Positions 12,310 through 33,457 of a DNA stretch of 64,000 nt are shown piece after piece (the first letter of the stretch is position 1; each line of letters starts with the position of its first letter). The translations under genes and the position numbers were made by a program. Below the pieces are notes generated by a model that was not told the DNA's origin, did no database searches, and saw nothing but the letters and a program-made list of their open reading frames with translations. The DNA comes from Odontesthes bonariensis (Eukaryota > Chordata > Actinopteri > Atheriniformes > Atherinopsidae), in contig NC_134510.1 of NCBI RefSeq assembly GCF_027942865.1, positions 24,607,209 through 24,671,208 of the forward strand, in the 5' to 3' direction.

Positions 12310-13183
12310 AACTCTGAGAACTCCAGCATGTACCACCGCCACACTGATCCATAAAATGTAAAGTGAAAACTTGCTTAACCGCACACAGTCTACTCATTAA
12401 TTTGATGTATTAACGACTCAAACAGGGCTGACACTGAATGTGACTGGCCAATGTTGGATATCAGAGGGGATGTATACAAAAAAATAAAATGTCACATTTT
12501 AAATGTTGTTTTGTTTGTGATTCCTGTCTAAGTCCACGATAGAAATTCATGTCACAACAATGGCTCCAAAAGGTCCATATGCTTGTCGCTCCGGTTGCAG
12601 TAAGTAGGGAAAAAGTGCTGTGCTGGGAAATGGTACGTTTTTTGTATCCACTCTTTTGTACCTTCGAAGGGACAATTCTGCAGCTCCAGTGACAGAAATA
12701 TACCTGTTCAAAAAAGCCACGTACCCTCACACCTGTGGTCATATTTGAATGAACATGTAAATCTCGCATTGCGCGTGTTTCGAGTGGGAGGAAGCCTGAA
12801 TGACAAGAACATACACGCACGGGCTTGTTACACGGAACCACATAAATTTGGTCCACTGCTTCTGCAGATTCTCCCCGAAGATAATTAAACAAGTGAGACA
12901 GAAATGTTCTACTTGGTCATTTAATCCCTGCTTTAACATATCTGTGATTGTGACAACAAGAACAAAAAACAAACAATCAAAGAAAAAAACACATCTGTGA
13001 TGGGCAAAGGTATGTGAGTCTCGTCAAAATTAGAATTTATCATGCTGAATAACCCACTTTTTATTGATACTAAGTTCACTAACAAATGTGTGGACACTTT
13101 CCCTCAGTTTTTTCAGTACGATTCAGAATATATCGATCCATACCTGCTGGCCACCCTCGGCTCTAATTCACTCAAACAGGCTG

Positions 13184-13405
13184 ACATAATAACACTACCA
13201 CCGCCATGTTTCACCAGTGGAATAATGTTCTTTGGCTGGAATGTAGTGCATTCCTCTCTAGTAACACAAAGTTTCTCATTCTCATTCTAACCAAAAAGTT
13301 CTGTTTTTGCAGCATCTGTCAGAGAGATGTTATCAGAGCAGAATCACAGTCCTCGCTCTTTAGAGTTAGTTTTGCAACCCTTTTCAGCTTGATGAGTAGG
13401 CCTAC
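13184..13405 (-). mobile_element. Tc1/mariner relic in S100 unit 3
   Basis: Unit-3 copy of the shared relic. It carries more substitutions against unit 2 (near 13250-13306 and 13422) than the gene-bearing half of the unit does. Confidence 0.6.
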
Positions 13406-13663
13406 ATCAAAACTGACCTTTATTTGTTCTGTTTATCATAAAATGCCACAATTTGTGCGCGGAAAGCAGTGCAGCAGTTTTAAGGGTTCTTTACCCTTAT
13501 ACTCTTTAAACGTCTTGGCCACCACTCCCCCAGATATGTAGTCTTCCCAACATGGTCTGACGGGTATCAAAAAGGAGTTTGTGTTAGCAGAAGAGCACAC
13601 GAGGACAAAAGCAGGAGGCGGGGTGTTTTTTTTGTTTTTTTTTGTTTAAGGCGTGTCAAACTC

Positions 13664-13744
13664 ATTTATAAGCCTTGAGTCTGGGCACTCCTCTCACATC
13701 CTTCTCCACATTCCTACTGAGCTCGACGAGTTTTCAAGCAACCG
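13664..13744 (+). promoter_or_regulatory. TATA promoter and non-coding first exon, S100 unit 3
   Basis: Same sequence as in unit 2 at a 2410-bp offset: ATTTATAAG at 13664-13672 and an exon end at 13744 before GTGAGT. Confidence 0.65.
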
Positions 13745-14335
13745 GTGAGTGAGAAAATGCTTCAAAATAACGAATCTTTAGACAAATCTTTTGGATTTCA
13801 TCTTGACGGTCTAAACTGTCAAAAGAAAGAGTTTTCCTGTATAGTATTTTAAAGCGTATCGCTTAAAAAGGAACTGCACGTATGCAGAAAAGAGGGAGAA
13901 TTAAAAGAATTAGAGTAAGACTAGTGAGGATTGTTCGTGACAGTTTAACATCACTGCTAACTCACAGAAGAGAAACCAGCCCATGGAATGCTGATAGACT
14001 GCAATTAAATGTTGTAAACTGCTTGAGGAAAAAATTAAGCCCAGCCTGTGTCAACAAAGAGTTTCCCGTTTGCTGTACCACCCATATTCGAGCATGACTC
14101 ATGTTTAGAAACGAGCAGTTGCCAGAAAGGCCGTATTCACTTGGGGACGGAAAAAGCATGGCACAGCAACAAAAGAGGAAGACCTAGAGAGGGTGTTATC
14201 TTAAATTGCTCTGAGCCAGTTTTAAATGCACTCCAGAGTATAACAGCATCACCGGGTGCAAAGGGAATTATTTAAAATCAAATACACATCAGGCAAGAAA
14301 ATACTGAAAAACATTTTCTTTTCTTTTCAGCCATC

Positions 14336-14662
14336 ATGTCTATAATGGGAGCAATTGGAAATCTGATGGATGCCTTTGATAAGAATGCAGGACCAGACAA
14401 AAAAATGGACAAGGCAGAAATGGCTAAACTTCTCAAGGCTGAGATCGGAGTAAGTAGAAAATATGTAACCATACTGAAACACAGAGCCGCGAATGCTTCA
14501 GTTTTACTAAAACTCCTCCTCTCTTTCCTCCATTAGGCTGAGAAGAAAGAGGAGGCAGATAAGATTTTCACCAAACTGGATATGAACAAGGATGGTTCCA
14601 TTGATTTCCAGGAGTTTGTGATTTTCGTGGCATCCCTCGCCATGTGCATTCGTGAGAAGTAA
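14336..14662 (+). CDS. S100-type EF-hand calcium-binding protein, copy 3
   Basis: Coding exons 14336-14449 and 14537-14662 encode the same 79-residue S100 protein as copy 2, with no coding difference seen. One substitution lies in the intervening intron (C at 14489 for T at 12079). The canonical EF-hand loop DMNKDGSIDFQE and the S100-style first loop are intact, as are splice sites and promoter. Identity over coding and intron sequence indicates very recent duplication, gene conversion, or in principle an assembly duplication. It is the unit nearest snx27. Confidence 0.87.
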
Positions 14663-14713
14663 AACACTTTGGCCAGACTGCTGTCTTTTCTTGCCTCTTT
14701 TGATCTGTGTTTG

Positions 14714-14719
14714 AATAAA
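14714..14719 (+). promoter_or_regulatory. Poly(A) signal, S100 copy 3
   Basis: AATAAA 52 bp after the stop codon, identical in context to copy 2. Confidence 0.7.
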
Positions 14720-15211
14720 AACTCTGAGAACTCCAGCATGTACCACCGCCACACTGATCCATAAAATGTAAAGTGAAAACTTGCTTAACCGCACACAGTC
14801 TACTCATTAATTTGATGTATTAACGACTCAAACAGGGCTGACACTGAATGTGACTGGCCAATGTTGGATATCAGAGGGGATGTATACAAAAAAATAAAAT
14901 GTCACATTTTAAATGTTGTTTTGTTTGTGATTCCTGTCTAAGTCCACGATAGAAATTCATGTCACAACAATGGCTCCAAAAGGTCCATATGCTTGTCGCT
15001 CCAATTGCAGTAAGTAGGGAAAAAGTGCTGTGCTGGGAAATGGTACGTTTTTTGTATCCACTCTTTTGTACCTTCGAAGGGACAATTCTGCAGCTCCAGT
15101 GACAGAAATATACCCGTTCAAAAAAGCCACGTACCCTCACACCTGTGGTCATATTTGAATGAACATGTAAATCTCGCATTGTGCGTGTTTGGAGTGGGAG
15201 GAAGCCTGAAT

Positions 15212-16599
15212 GCACAAAAGAAATTCAAATAGGCACTGGGAGAACTGGAAAACCACCAGACAAAAAAGCTACAGCAGACTTTTGAATGTAGAACCCTGTT
15301 ACTATGAGAGAGCAAACCAGCCCATCATTGTGGAGAATATGCCTGTCTATGAAGAGTTTGACCTCCTGTAAGCTTAAAGTTATCGAAGGTACAATTATGT
15401 ACCCTTGGTTGTCAATGATGAATTTTTACCTTAAAAGTGAAACAAGGATGTACAGTATTTACCTGAAAGCTCATTTCAGTATCTTACATGGTAATTTTAT
15501 TTCATTATATTTCTTTGTGAGTAAAAACATCGTGAAAAATCAAGAGCCAGAATCTTTCTTGTGCTCCTCTCCTAAAGAAGGAATGCTTTTTGAAACCGTC
15601 CGTTGAAATATAATCTGCCTTTTCAAATAACAGGTTTTGCTAAGCCGGTCTTTCATTGAATACCCAACTCCTTCATTATTGTGTTAGCGTTCGCATGATT
15701 AACAAGCAGGACAGGAAGTAATGATAAAAAATGCTTTGCACAGCTTTAAGCAAACAGCTTTATATCTAAATTTGATTCTCAAAAACTTCCCATATTTCTT
15801 GGAATAATCTTACACATTCAAACAGAATAGATGATCTAGTACCAATATAAAAGATTTCAGCTGTTTTAGGACTCAGCTTCAGTGGCAGTGAAATCTTTTG
15901 TGACAATTTAGTTACAGCTGTAACTAAATTTAAAACCTAGAACTTAAAACTTAAAAACTAGAGCTTTAAAACCTTCAGTGTCTTATGAGGATAGTTACAT
16001 AATGTGGTGTGAAGTAATCCAAAAAGGTATTGAAATGTTGAGATTATTGTTTTAGTTTTAGTTTTGGGTGTAGGTGTAGGTGAGTTGAAAATCCCCATAA
16101 ATTCAGCTTACTGTCATATATGATGAATAAAAGTAGCAGATCCCGAGAATTACAGTGGAGGTTTAAAAAAAATTCATCATTTATATTTGAAAATCAACTT
16201 ATATTGATTAAGAAAGAATACTTTTCCTTTGATAAGATCCTTTGTTTCCAGTTACATTTATCACTTGGCAGTTAGAATGGATTACGTTCCTTCTGCCTTG
16301 TGACCTATAAGAATGAACAAATGAGCCATTTTTTTGGCCTTAATTCCCGTTCAAACAAGTGTATATCTTATGTTTACACACGAGCTGTGAACAGTTTATC
16401 CAGGAAGTGTTTTTTCTTTTCTATTTAAAAAAAAAAATCGACTATCTCACTGTATCGTGACTCCTGGGATTTCGCATGTTACCTGTTTGCAGTCCACATA
16501 TGAGCACCACCTATTTAAAGTCTGTTTTTTTTAAAAAAAAACGAGCTTTCTGGCTCACAGATCACAGAGGACTCAGAAATTATCTACATGGAATGCGGC
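15212..16599. other. Intergenic region between the S100 array and snx27
   Basis: Unique AT-rich sequence. The longest frame (15304-15606, 100 codons) has no recognisable domain, splice support or homologue and is probably chance. No RNA gene or clear repeat was seen. Confidence 0.45.
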
Positions 16600-16765
16600 C
16601 AAGCCTCCCTGAGTTAAACTCGAGAAGCATCGGAAGTTCTCGGCTTTTTCCGGCGTATCCCAGTCAGTTAGCTAGCCAGGCTGATTAGCTTGCTACAACA
16701 GCTAATGTTTGTAGGATATTTCCTGTTAGCTGAACAGGAGTGGATGAAACAAATAGTATAGAAAT
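16600..16765 (+). promoter_or_regulatory. Likely snx27 promoter and 5' UTR
   Basis: TATA-less sequence, richer in CpG than its upstream neighbour, directly before the snx27 start codon. An ETS-type motif, CGGAAGT, lies at 16631-16637. The exact transcription start cannot be placed from sequence alone. Confidence 0.4.
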
Positions 16766-26457
<9,692 letters not shown>

Positions 26458-29400
26458 GAAGGGAGATCGTCACCTCTTAAATACAGCAGCATTACCAAGT
26501 CAGCTCAGTTTCGGCCCTGACCTCTAGCCACAGACCCAGGAGCGCTCAGCAAATTAATTTCACGGACATCATTTACGCTCCATTAGCCACAACACAAGAA
26601 GCTACTCCCGACATGCAAACCAGCAAGCATCTGCTGAGGAACATAAAAAGATTCAGGAGCATAAGAAGCCACACGACTCATGACTCATGACTCATGACCT
26701 AGAACTCTTGAATACAGCACATCATAACCATGCATTAAGCAGAGCATCTATAGACTCAAAGTGATGGATTCATGCAAGCCTTTCCTTCTTGGCAGGGACT
26801 CAAAGTGGATTTTGACGTTCTAATGAGGAGGTTTTCAACCTCTTGTCAGTAGCTCTAATTGAGGGGAAAAAACTTAAGTGAATTATTGGTGACACTAATA
26901 AGCGAAAGTGAAAGCTGTTAGTGCTCACAAGGGGGGAACAAAGTAATCTGCAAGTTTTAGGATTGACCATGGGAAGACACGCGGCTTCTTATTTCGCAGA
27001 TTAGAGCAGAGGCGTATTGTGTGTTTGTGGATGCATGCTATCCACGACACCCCCACAGACAAGAGACAAACCTGAGCGAGGCCCTGTAATGTAAGTCACC
27101 GCTAAATCGCGTCACACGCTGACATTTTCATCTGTTTGGCGCTACATTTGCATTCACTTGCAAGAAGAGAAATCACTATGAACATATTGAGAGATGTTAA
27201 CGCGTGAGCAGACTTTTTCTAAAATGATTTATTTTCCAATTTTGGATGCACTCCGAGGAGGATCGTGGATATAGACCAATGCTGCACTTTATCAAACAGT
27301 CTGAACAATGTCCATATTTGCAAATTTTAGAATGCGATAGATGGGCTTGATACAGTAATAAGCTTAGACTTACTTTATATTAAGTTTTGACTGATGGACT
27401 GACTGCAGTGTGGTCACATACAGCATCAGAAACTGCATCAGGGTTTAAAGCCATTGCATTAAACGTATTAGTACTCGTAGTATTATGTGAACAATCCATG
27501 CTAATGTACTCGGTGCACTGCGGGAGCACCGGCTGACAAGTAACAATGTATCTGAGTGTGTTTGGCGTGTCTTGCTCAGAATAGACAGCAGGGGTCCTTC
27601 TCCTCCTGCCTGCTCTTTGGATCGCAGCGATTACTTTGTCCCTGGGAGCTCCCACAGGATTTATAATAGGCTTCTAATTCAAATGTCATTTTCCATGCAG
27701 CAGTATTTATTTCCGTAGGTGGTACTTTGCTGTTCCGGTCGACCATTCGTGCACTGTGGGTTCAGGCAAAGTGGGGGCGACGATCGCTTATAAAAAAAAA
27801 AAGGATGGCTGTTGTGTTTGTTGAATAAGATGAATATGAAGATTACAGTTATCAGTCACTGAAAGCCTCCTAGCAACTGATCACATAACCTCAGTGTGAT
27901 AGCATAATTATTTGGAGTTTCACGTCCTTTCTAAATGAGTCCGGTCGGTGTTCTAAATAAGAATAATTTAATGATCAAAGTTATGTAAGATGTAGAACCT
28001 AATTATCTGATCACCCAGTACTGAAATCAGCCAGGAAGAAAAACAGGTTATTGCATATTGATAATATGACACTGTATTGGTTGATATTAAATGTTGTTGC
28101 TCAGTTTAATTTGAGATGAACCTTATATGGTTATTATCATTATAGTAATAAGACTTTTGTTAAAAATCAGCAACTACGAGCATACTGTATTCAAAATCAC
28201 ACATATGATAATCAAACGGATGCTCAACGCAGAGACTGAGTATGTTAGTTGAAACAATAACATTTTATATCAACACATTTTGATGCCACTGAACGCCGTT
28301 AAGTGATTATAATGAATTAATGCTCAAACTTCTATTGAGCCAGTAATGGAAGCATTAGCAGTATTTTTGTTATCAGTGAATTACAGAGTTGTGATTTCAC
28401 ACCAGTGGCTCTTTCTGAAAGTGCTTGTGATAAAGATGGTGCTGTTCACAAACACCCTTTTAGGTGATTGATAAGCTTAAACAGACTTTGTTGGGGCATA
28501 CAGGAGGCTTGATTGAATGTGCTGAGCCGTTAATTGAAAGATTGAATGTTGAATCCAGAAGGCCGAACACATTTCCTTGGATTCTTGTCTGTTTTGTGAA
28601 CCAAGTCTAACATAATCGATTGTTTGGCGCCTTGAAGCGTTCCCCCTCTTCGGCTCAGCTCCACATCTCTCTCTTGCTTCTTCTGACTACAGTAAAATGC
28701 CATGTATATTATTTATTTCAGTAAAATAAAGTGTTAAATTCAGCTGATAAGGTCCGGCTTTGAAGGAGTCCCAACGAGAGGATGGAGATTGACAACCTGC
28801 ACATCCTTTGACATGTTGAAATGTAAAATTCAAGAAGATGCATCGCTTACTGTAATAAATTGTAACATATTCTTTTAAATAAACCGATTTATTGATGCAG
28901 AGGTGGCTCCTTTTTGAGTGTGTGTGTTGGAGCACGAGACAAGTCACGAGCGGTCAAATTCACAAAACTACGCAGGATCCCCTCAATGAGCAGAGTGAGT
29001 TGATTCTACACCCATTCACCTTTTACATACCCACATTTGTTTTGTATCTTTTTCTTTCCTCATCGCCCTCCCCTTCTTTCCCCAACCGCAGCATCTTTTA
29101 ATTAGATCTGGTAGAGAATTTCCCAACAGGCGGTGAAAAGGCTGGTCCGTATTGATCGGCATCGAGTGTCTGCACCCAGTAATAAATGGGTATCGACTGT
29201 TGGTGGTGTAGGATATTATCTGAGAACATCTGAATTTTGTAAAGCTATCATCTCTGTGGCAGAGGACCTTTCTGCCACGACGTCACGTGAGTGATCAGAC
29301 TTCAGTGGCGACTGTAGTAGTTTTATTTCCATCACATTTAAACTTTTCAGAAGTCAAAGAGCATCAAAGCGTGGCTTTTAACCCACTAAGCTCATAGATG

Positions 29401-30643
29401 AGGGATTCACATGTTCTACTAATGTGGTTCTTCAGTTGACATCCAAATCAAAAGACTGTGATTGTTCGTAAGTTGGCAACCTGACTGGGATGTTCCCGTC
29501 CCTCCTTCTCATACAGACTTGGGAGAAAAACACATTGGCGAGTGGATGATTTTTAAAACTGCTGCAATATTATGATACAGTTGGCTGCAAAGTTATTCAA
29601 CCCCTATTGCAAGGGAGTGGGGGTTGCATCATTTTTTTAGCTGGCTACAGTACACCAAGAGCTTCTTTTGATTGCACTGTCGATCAAATACACAACATTG
29701 TTTCAGCTTTTAGTCCCCTGTAGTGCCCTGAGGCACCAAACACGGCAACCAAACTGAAAGCACTGCACCGTTTTATACAACAAAGCAAACGAAAAGTTGA
29801 CAGAAGACAAAAGCAAAACTAAAGATCCCTGCAGGTTTTGAGGAGATAAAACCAGTAAACACAACAGCTGAATTTTAGATAAAAGATTATACCAAATATG
29901 ACAGAAAGCAACAAAACTAAAGGCCACAACACAGAATAAAACAAAAAAAAAAAAAAACAGAAAAACAGAGGCAACAAAAAAAAAACTTCATCTGGAAACA
30001 CAACAATACAACAAAACAAAAATGCATTAAATATGTGAATGAAAAAAACCCCCAAAACACATTTCAGAAAACAGACAGCACTCCATTTCAAGAAACAACT
30101 TCACTTTTCAGAAAGCACAACCAAGAAGTAAGATTTACACAAAGACCTGAACAAGAACAACACAGACGCAGAGCTGAGATCACTGTGCAGCAGCAGTAGG
30201 TGAACAGTTCGTGTTGATGAGAGCTGGAGCGACAACAGACAGCCAGCTTCAGTGGTTTGTGTGGTTACTGCAGCAGGGTCTGCAGCAGGCTCCTTGCTGT
30301 ACCACTACAGCTGGGAGCAGGGGTTCCTGTCTGTCTGCACCACTCCTTGTGTCTGTGGATGTGGGCACAACTCTGTGTGACAACGGAAGCCACTGATTGG
30401 AGTGGCCCCTCGATACCACACAGATTTTCTGTATCCCGTCCTTTTGCACGCTGCCTTGCTCAGTTTCCTCCGCTCTGCAGAAGCTGTCGACACAGAGCAG
30501 GTGGATGACGGAGTCGGAGGAGGAGAGTGCATGAGATTTATATCCTCTGCTGTATTGCATGTCTCAGCAGCCGCACCAGCCTCACAGACAAAAGGAATTC
30601 AGTAGGCCATTGACATGCACAGTCTATTTTTCCAATAGCGAGC
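26458..30643. other. snx27 3' UTR and gene-poor intergenic DNA
   Basis: The snx27 3' UTR begins here. Candidate poly(A) signals include AATAAA motifs near 28725 and 28876, so a UTR of about 2.3-2.4 kb is possible, in keeping with the long UTR of the family. Homopurine-rich sequence lies near 29935-30100. Frames near 30211-30600 run on several strands with no domain and are probably chance. No RNA gene was recognised. Confidence 0.45.
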
Positions 30644-30688
30644 TACCCCCCCCACCCCCAAACACACTGTTTGGGGGTGGGGGGGGTA
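30644..30688. repeat. Perfect G/C-tract hairpin
   Basis: A 21-bp perfect inverted repeat (30644-30664 and 30668-30688) with a CAC loop. The left arm is eight C, A, five C, AAA and CA inside TA; the right arm is its exact complement with runs of five and eight G. It could form an extremely stable hairpin, and the G-rich strand could contribute to a quadruplex. It is not part of a recognised element. Confidence 0.9.
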
Positions 30689-31949
30689 AAAGTTTAAAGT
30701 CAAATTAATAGCCTCAGGGCTGAAGCTGTAAGTGCAGCAGTGCCAAGACATCAATTAGCCAAATTCAATCATCATAAAATCTTTGCATTATTCTATAGTC
30801 AATCATTTTAAAGGAGAATGTTTGCCAAATTCCTTCACATAAATTCTGATGAGGACATCCTCTTCCAGTTTGAATATATGTCCAGTCACCCTGAATGCTG
30901 GTCTAAGTGCAGTTTAGCAGCAGCAGCAGCCAAAGGGGAGAAGGGGAGAAGGAGGAGGGGGTTTCACTCCCCCTACTCCTCTCCCTCTCTCATTAATGAG
31001 CAATCAGTTAAAAACTTTATTGGTCGCCATGTGCTCTCTCAGCACATTTTCACCTCCCTCCTCGGTTTCTCTCAACCAAGCCATGAGACAACCTCGTTCT
31101 CTCTCTGTTCTGTTCTGCCTTTTTCTACCTTTTTTTTTATCGGTGCGCTTCATTGCCTCTATCTTCCCTTTCCTCTCTGCCTCGGTTTTTCTGCTTCACT
31201 TCTCCTGTCCTCTGTTTCTGCATCCTTTTTCATTTTTTTTGTATTTTCGACCACGGGGAGGGACGCCAGAGAGCAGAACGTTTTATATTTCCTGAGAGAA
31301 CGCAAAAGACTGGAGAGTTTTATTTCATGATATTTATAGCTCAGTCTGTCACGATCCACATTCAAACGTCCAACACTTCTGCACAGTATAGATTATTATT
31401 TGCACTCAAAGTCACAGTTATCGATATTTCTGCCATCACGCTGGTGGAACTGTTGAGAGATTGATGACGTGTGTCTCGTGAAAGCTTATCTGACCCAGTT
31501 TCCTCCTTCATTTCAAGCACTGCAGTTTGATACTAATTGGAACCTGTGGGGGTATATAATAGCGTTCTTCATCATTGATTAAAAAAGTGGCCGTTCCTTT
31601 CTGTGATTATCCATATCGATAATCACTGGTGTTTCATAGGAAAGGTAATGAAACCCTTTTTTTTTTTTTTAATTTGACACATCACACCAAAGCAATGGCT
31701 AGTTTTACAGAAGTTAAGTTAATGTTAGACAGATACTTCGCTTTGGCAGTGTGTTGAATATGTTTCAGGGGATGCCTGTGTGCTTTCTGCTTCATAATAT
31801 TAACTTATTAAGATGAAGCAAGCACGATTGTAAATAGTGATGAAAAAAACTCATTTATAGTCTCATCATTCTATTGCATATACAATTTATTACTTTGAAG
31901 TTAGTCTTTGGCGCACAATTTGCATGTGAGAAATTGCTGACCACAATCA
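30689..31949. other. Intergenic, no recognised gene
   Basis: Includes a purine-rich tract near 30920-30960 and a C/T-rich low-complexity stretch at 31040-31240. These produce long but compositionally biased frames (for example 30818-31330) that I do not accept as genes. Confidence 0.4.
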
Positions 31950-32262
31950 TTTTAGACACCCTTTCTCATAAACAGAGAGAGACTCTCAACGATACAAGCA
32001 TCCAAGCTTGGGAGTTGCTCTGAAGCCCCCTGTGACCAGAGAAGAATACTGCCCAACTTGATGAGCATAAAGAACAACACTGCCCATCCTCTTCATAACA
32101 TTGTGCTAACACAACGATCAGTGCGATCAGTGTGCGAGGGTCCTTCACTAACGCTGAGAGATACGGGAGGTCCTTCCTGCCAGCAGCAATAACTCTTCGT
32201 ACTGAAAGCTTATGATGACGACAATATCATTTCCCATTTGGGATAATTAAAATATTTGTTTA
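31950..32262 (+). mobile_element. 3' fragment of an L2-like LINE
   Basis: The segment ends with ACGCTGAGAGATACGGGAGG, TCCTTCCTGCCAGCAGCAAT, then ATTTCCCATTTGGGATAATTAAA. This pattern is typical of the end of ORF2 and short 3' tail of fish L2/CR1-clade LINEs. It is 5'-truncated and frameshifted; no intact reverse transcriptase is present. Confidence 0.6.
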
Positions 32263-33192
32263 ATTTAATTCATATCAAAAGAAAGATAGGAAAAAGCCGA
32301 CAAACTATTCAATCTGTTTAGGTCAGATCAGACAAAATATTGTATTCACAAAACAGATAGAATGTGGGACATTATAATACATAAAAAAAATACAGCATTA
32401 CATAAGCATTATAAAATCCACTCACATCAATCGGATGTTAACTAAATGTATGTAAATGGTGCAGATAACCCCTCTCACTGTTCACTTCTTTGTGGAAAAC
32501 TGAATGCAGGACTTATTCCTTGGGTGTTTTGGCTGTGTGGTATTAGTTGTCTTCTGGAAAAGAAAAAAGGTCTAAGGACCAGTCCTCATATGATTTCCAA
32601 TATCAATATTCTGGTAAAGAAAGACAGGATATGCCTGCAGCCATCAAAATGTTCCTCCATCTCTGGAGCTTTCATTCAGTGTATTGACAGATTGTTTGTC
32701 TTTCCACCATTACATGCAAAAAACTTCCTGTATGTTAGGGCATCTGCACAGTCAGCATCAACTAGCAACTAGTAGAGCTACTTTTTTAACGTTTAGTTCT
32801 CTCGGTCATTATAATGAATAAGGTCTCTGAGGGCTGCCGTTGGCAAGCCTGGACAAAGAGGTTGCACCAAAACATAATAGAATAATGTAACTTCATCCCC
32901 CAGCCAGGAACTTTCTAATTGAAAGTAATTCATAGCTAAATTACAGACAAGGGAGAGGAGTTTCCACTGATAATTAGTAGATTATACAAATAGTTATCTT
33001 TGATGAAACCCTGAACTTTTGAACAGCTAATTCTGCTTTAAAAGTTTCAAAGCTCATCATTTGACATGCAGTGCATCGGTGTGAACTTCCTCTCAGCTGA
33101 GCAGTTTCATGTGATGTTCCACACATAGAATAATTCAGTCAGGCTTTGTGGTTGTCACATAACTGTACAATAAACTTATAGAAAACCAAAAG
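32263..33192. other. Intergenic, no recognised gene
   Basis: AT-rich DNA between the L2-like fragment and the 3' end of the receptor gene on the opposite strand. The frame at 32446-32772 has no recognisable domain. Confidence 0.4.
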
Positions 33193-33198
33193 TTTATT
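33193..33198 (-). promoter_or_regulatory. Candidate poly(A) signal of the nicotinic receptor gene
   Basis: TTTATT on the + strand is AATAAA on the - strand, 260 bp downstream of the receptor stop codon. It is the nearest good signal, implying a short 3' UTR. Confidence 0.5.
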
Positions 33199-33457
33199 TT
33201 TCAAATGTAAAAATTAAGAAAATGATCAAGTCAGTTTGTCTGCAGACTATGACACAGTGTAAGCTGGTACATAGGAAAATGAGGGCATGAGTATATTCTA
33301 GGAAGAGAACAAATTGTAATGCTTCTGAACCATTTTCCATAATCCACTCCAACTTACAAAACAGGAATATTCACCATTCTGTGTCCCTGTGTCACAGCAA
33401 TTGTGCTTCCACCAAACCTCATCACACCTCCCTCTTTCTCAGATTAGTTTTTTGCTC

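Larger units (their letters stand above)
7906..15211 (+). repeat. Three-unit tandem array carrying S100 genes
   Basis: Three head-to-tail units lie at about 7906-10390, 10391-12801 and 12802-15211 (about 2485, 2411 and 2410 bp). Each begins around GAACATACACGC and ends around GGAAGCCTGAATG, and each contains a Tc1-like relic, a TATA promoter, a non-coding exon and two coding exons. Units 2 and 3 align at a constant 2410-bp offset with only scattered substitutions seen; unit 1 is more diverged and keeps about 73 bp near 9332-9404 that the others lack. The layout fits unequal crossing-over. Confidence 0.92.

Noticed and set aside
7906..15211. Repeat array considered as a CRISPR or satellite
   Set aside because: Units are 2.4 kb, carry spliced genes and number only three; the genome is eukaryotic.
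29581..29700. Possible Tc1-like end (CAAAGTTATTCAACCCC)
   Set aside because: Only one short phrase resembles a Tc1 terminus and no collinear continuation was found.
30818..31330. 170-codon frame
   Set aside because: Composition is dominated by Ser, Phe and Leu from a C/T-rich tract; no domain, splice context or conservation could be recognised.
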